Source: Dendrolimus kikuchii (taxonomy: Eukaryota > Arthropoda > Insecta > Lepidoptera > Lasiocampidae). Taken from it: DNA of 64,000 nucleotides. Positions 61,785 to 64,000 of this stretch are shown here, piece by piece. The notes under the pieces were generated by a model. That model made no database searches. It was not told where the DNA came from and saw only the letters and a program-made list of their open reading frames with translations. Where the stretch lies: NCBI GenBank assembly GCA_019925095.2, contig CM034401.1, positions 11,381,338 to 11,445,337 of the forward strand, given 5' to 3'. The position numbers were made by a program, and so were the translations under genes. Position 1 is the stretch's first letter. Every line of letters starts with the position of its first letter.

Positions 61785-64000
61785 GTATGTGTATATATAT
61801 ATATATACAGATGCCTAGAAGTTCAGATAGATTTAGATAGATAATATTTTATTGCACACCAAAACAAACAAGTACAAAAAAAAACAAATTTATTATTCTT
61901 CTGGGCAAACAATAGACGGACTTACCGCTTAAAGCGATCTTTTGCAGGAAACCTAAGTTACATGTATCTGACGATATAGGTGGAGCTGGCAGAAGGGGCA
62001 ATAAAATACATACACAAATACTTAAAACAGTTATGAAATATATAAACAGATATGAAAAGATATTATTGTTACAAGTAGTGCCATCTACTTAGTCTGGCCA
62101 TAAATACGGTTACAATTAAAAAGAAACAAAATATTACATTTGAATTTGGAATCTGTCATTTTTATATGATTGTTCATTGTGTTTTCTCATTTTGGAGCCA
62201 ATACATTGTACAACATTTTGCGATATTAAAATGGAGTGGGGCGATAAAGAGAACCGAATCGCTGTGATTGCATTACACAAAGTAGGTATGCAGCCAAATG
62301 TAATTTTTAAAACTCTCCATACGCTTGGTATTAGTCAAATGTTTGTGTACCGGGCTATTAATAGGTACAATGAGACCTCCTCTGTTTGTGACAGAAAAAG
62401 ATCTGGCCGTCCACGTAGTGTTCGTACGAAAAAGGTGGGCAAAGCAGTAAGGGAAAGAATTCGAAGAAATCCTGTCCGAAAGCAAAAGATTTTATTATAT
62501 TATGTCGCTTATTTTAAAAGATGACTTAGGACTTGCAGCCTATAAGAGACGCACTGGTCATTTCTTAACTCATATTTTTAAAAAGAATAGGGTGGTAAAA
62601 TCGAAACAGAAAAATTTTGTTTACGAATGAGAAAATGTTTACAATTGAGCAACATTTTAACAAACAAAATGACCGTATTTGTGCTCAAAGCTCTAAGGAA
62701 GCTTCTCAATTAGTCGACAGAGTGCAACGTGGGCATTATCCGTCTTCAGTGATGATTTGGTGGGGTGTTAGCTATGAAGGAGTGACTGAGCCATATTTTT
62801 GTGAAAAAGCTATCAAAACATCGGCACAAGTGTATCAAGATTACCATTCTTGGGAAGGTAGTTAAGCCCCTTAACCATGTTCAATAACCAAGAATGGTCC
62901 TTCCAGCAAGACTCGGCACCAGGTCATAAAGCTCGGTCCACGCAGTCTTGCTTGGAAACGAACGTTTCGGACTTCATCAGAGCTAAAGACTAGCCGTCGT
63001 CTAGTCTCGATCTTAATCCGCTGGATTATGATTTATGGTCAGTTTTAGAGAGTGGGGCTTGCTCTAAACGCCATGATAATTTGGAGTCCCTAAAACAATC
63101 CATACGATTGGAAGTTAAGAATTTTCCCATGGAAAAAGTGCGTGCTTCTATTGATAACTGGCGTCAACGTTTAAAGGACTGTATTGCAGCCAATAGAGAC
63201 CACTTCGAATAAGCTTTATATATTTTAAATTGTTTTATATTTATGTATTAAACTAACACACTATAAAACTTATAAATGTTATTTGCAATAGAAAAAAAAA
63301 ATCTTTGTTACAATATTTATGGCATGACTAGTAGTTGTAACTAGTACTAGACTCATTTCGTCACCACTCGATATAAAAGCGAAAGGGCGTAGTGACGAAA
63401 GATTATTCTCACTCCACGTTTGGTTGGATGCAAATGTCATAGTAGCGCCTTAGGGTAACTATTTATTGTGCGAGAATCATAACTTATAATAATTACTTTT
63501 AGTTTAGATCGGCAGTCTTTATCTTTGTTCGAAAGTCAAATTAAACAATTCTCCAAGTTTTACGTATTTTGTTATATAAATCCCGCACTAAAAGCATATC
63601 TATTGGGCGTCATGTTTTGACTATAGTAAAACTTATACTTTTAATCCTCAGACGTAACGAGGTGGGAGAATATCTTAATATGTCGGAGAATAAGGAACTA
63701 ATAAAAAGTAACTACTTTAACTCATCAAACACTATTAAAGTCCTAACACACGGGTGGTTTTCTGACGAACAAACTGAATGGATCCAACTCATGAAAGATG
63801 ATTTGTTAAGAAATGGAGACTTCAATGTAATCACTGTAGATTGGCAGTGCTTAGCCAAGAATATTTTCTATCAGTGGTCAGCACTAAGTACTAGATATGT
63901 TGGAAAGTTAACTGCTAAATTATTAAATGCTTTGTCAAAAAGCTATAACATAAGAAATGACACTATCCATTTGATTGGACATAGTTTAGGAGCTCATGTA
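56012..64000 (+). CDS. Secreted neutral/pancreatic-type lipase (partial; exons 1-3)
   Basis: A triacylglycerol or phospholipid lipase of the pancreatic-lipase (AB hydrolase) superfamily, widely expanded in Lepidoptera, where members act in the gut or haemolymph. Evidence: a signal peptide encoded at 56012, the N-terminal motif FYLYTRRNEV, the oxyanion region [14 protein letters not shown], the strand FNVITVDW and the nucleophile elbow [12 protein letters not shown], whose serine codon is 63983-63985. The catalytic Asp and His and the rest of the C-terminal part lie beyond the window. Three exons join in frame (phases 1 and 2). It is the next recognisable gene after tutl, in the same orientation. 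Confidence 0.88.
56175..56343 (+). CDS. Lipase exon 2
   Basis: [20 protein letters not shown] to [14 protein letters not shown]. Acceptor TCTCTCTTTACAG, donor CCAG|GTAGTT, phase 2. FYLYTR..N is the common start of the lipase fold. Confidence 0.88.
56770..56830. repeat. (TA)n, left half of a split microsatellite
   Basis: Pure TA to the left mariner terminus. The right half is at 61696-61806. Confidence 0.95.
57030..57886. other. Unassigned insert in Helitron 3
   Basis: AT-rich, no ORF and no recognised ends. Confidence 0.35.
57887..58082 (+). mobile_element. Short Helitron-like element
   Basis: Complete ~195-bp unit: ACTAATATTATAAAGAGGTA at the left, ACTGTTGGAAAGCTACGTTA in the middle, and GCACCGGGCCGCTAGT at the right end. 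Same family as 38962-39920. No coding capacity. Confidence 0.7.
58083..58880. other. Unassigned AT-rich stretch
   Basis: Nothing recognised. Confidence 0.35.
59232..59403 (-). mobile_element. LINE 3' tail with 11-bp target-site duplication
   Basis: (TACA)n then the reverse complement of the 3' end of the LINE at 35695. 5'-truncated at TCAGGAGCCTTAAGAACAG. CTAGTTTTATT repeats at 59221-59231 and 59404-59414. Inserted in the body of Helitron 3. Confidence 0.85.
59440..60115 (+). repeat. 9-bp minisatellite (CTACCAAAA)n
   Basis: About 70 units of 9 bp with alternating CTACCAAAA and CTACCACAA, and occasional longer spacers (AACCAAAA). In frame it reads KLPQLPKL on the plus strand and VVVVL/GSCGSF on the minus strand. 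The frames are by-products. Confidence 0.9.
60625..61645 (+). pseudogene. Mariner transposase pseudogene (DD34D)
   Basis: Begins [18 protein letters not shown] but the ATG is one base out of frame. A stop codon at 60975-60977 interrupts the conserved WVPH region, the frame shifts near 61295, and another shift follows DYHFF near 61460. Blocks seen: helix-turn-helix [28 protein letters not shown] (first Asp), [11 protein letters not shown] (second) and [13 protein letters not shown] (third, 34 residues on). A duplicated TCCTCTTTTGGTTTT lies at 60569-60601, upstream of the frame. Confidence 0.85.
61698..61806. repeat. (TA)n, right half of a split microsatellite
   Basis: About 75 bp of TA, then (TATG)n, then TA again. 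It continues the array cut by the mariner. Confidence 0.95.
61807..62086 (+). other. Spacer
   Basis: Nothing recognised between the microsatellite and maT element d, apart from short text (TTTGCAGGAAACCTAAG) that may be repeat. Confidence 0.35.
62087..63332 (+). mobile_element. maT (DD37D) element d, subfamily 1, defective
   Basis: Ends CTTAGTCTGGCCATAAATAC and TATTTATGGCATGACTAG. Nearly full-length; transposase from MEWGDKENR at 62231 to a stop at 63212. A small deletion and shift at about 62490-62500 removes the linker (SREMKISPRTMS), a stop follows FVYE near 62629, another shift lies at 62840, and a stop falls within the catalytic part at 62992. Clear blocks: [60 protein letters not shown]. 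Confidence 0.85.
63333..63651 (+). other. End of lipase intron 2
   Basis: Contains a partial inverted repeat TTTCGTCAC / GTGACGAAA (63358-63400) around a TATAAAAG. It may be a small MITE. Ends in the acceptor TACTTTTAATCCTCAG. Confidence 0.45.
63652..64000 (+). CDS. Lipase exon 3 (runs off the window)
   Basis: Enters in phase 2 (AG|A = Arg) and gives 116 further codons to the edge. [20 protein letters not shown], then [20 protein letters not shown] and the [20 protein letters not shown] strand, [20 protein letters not shown] and the GHSLGAH elbow. The NSSN sequon is a possible glycosylation site. Confidence 0.93.

Larger units (their letters stand above)
56344..63651 (+). other. Lipase intron 2 (7.3 kb)
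   Basis: Almost wholly mobile elements: a mariner split by a Helitron (56831-61697) inside a (TA)n tract, a short Helitron, a LINE tail and a maT. The splice sites at either end are good, so it should still be removed as one intron. Confidence 0.7.

Overview
This window is AT-rich insect nuclear DNA, almost certainly from a moth or butterfly. Two multi-exon genes with long introns sit in a sea of transposon remnants. The repeats are of kinds common in Lepidoptera: Helitrons with a CTAG terminus and a GC-rich hairpin, mariner, maT (DD37D) and Tc1 elements, tRNA-derived SINEs, R1-, RTE- and Jockey/CR1-type LINE tails, and long (TA)n microsatellites. Nothing looks prokaryotic: there are no operons and no CRISPR arrays.

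The main gene is turtle (tutl, the IgSF9/Dasm1 family) on the + strand. I could trace 16 coding exons from a signal-peptide exon at 21086 to a stop codon at 46917. Every junction uses GT/AG, all phases agree, and the joined length is 3414 nt (1137 codons plus stop). The product is a type I membrane protein: signal peptide, five Ig domains, two fibronectin III domains, one transmembrane helix and a long proline/serine-rich cytoplasmic tail. If the last big intron is not spliced, translation stops 20 codons past the donor (40951), which would give a short-tailed form. The exons are small and the introns are filled with mobile elements, one of which (24640-26298) is a Tc1-type transposon with an uninterrupted 345-residue transposase.

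The second gene, also on the + strand, is a secreted neutral/pancreatic-type lipase. Its signal-peptide exon is at 56012, a second exon at 56175, and a third exon from 63652 runs off the window just after the GHSLGAH nucleophile elbow. Its second intron is 7.3 kb and is made mostly of a mariner inserted into a (TA)n tract, itself broken by a large Helitron.

Layout: 1-21032 is upstream or 5' non-coding sequence with two abutting Helitrons carrying minisatellites (7401-10501), a hAT-like remnant with an R1 LINE piece (10800-12523), two mariners (13313-14190, 19139-20342), short Helitrons (15800-17000) and a GC-rich island (17260-17720) that could hold the tutl promoter. 21033-46917 is tutl. 46918-56000 is intergenic, with a solo-LTR candidate (47760-48137), a TATA/initiator pair next to a 25-codon ORF (48556-48688) and a LINE fragment. 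56012-64000 is the lipase.

The most unusual structures are three related Helitrons that each carry a different 8-9 bp minisatellite at the same internal place, one of them with an ordered, stepwise change of repeat unit along the array; two mirror-image composites of maT elements joined tail to tail across a microsatellite; and a Tc1 element whose long terminal inverted repeats include the end of its own transposase gene. All assignments come from reading the sequence and from remembered family features; no database search was run.
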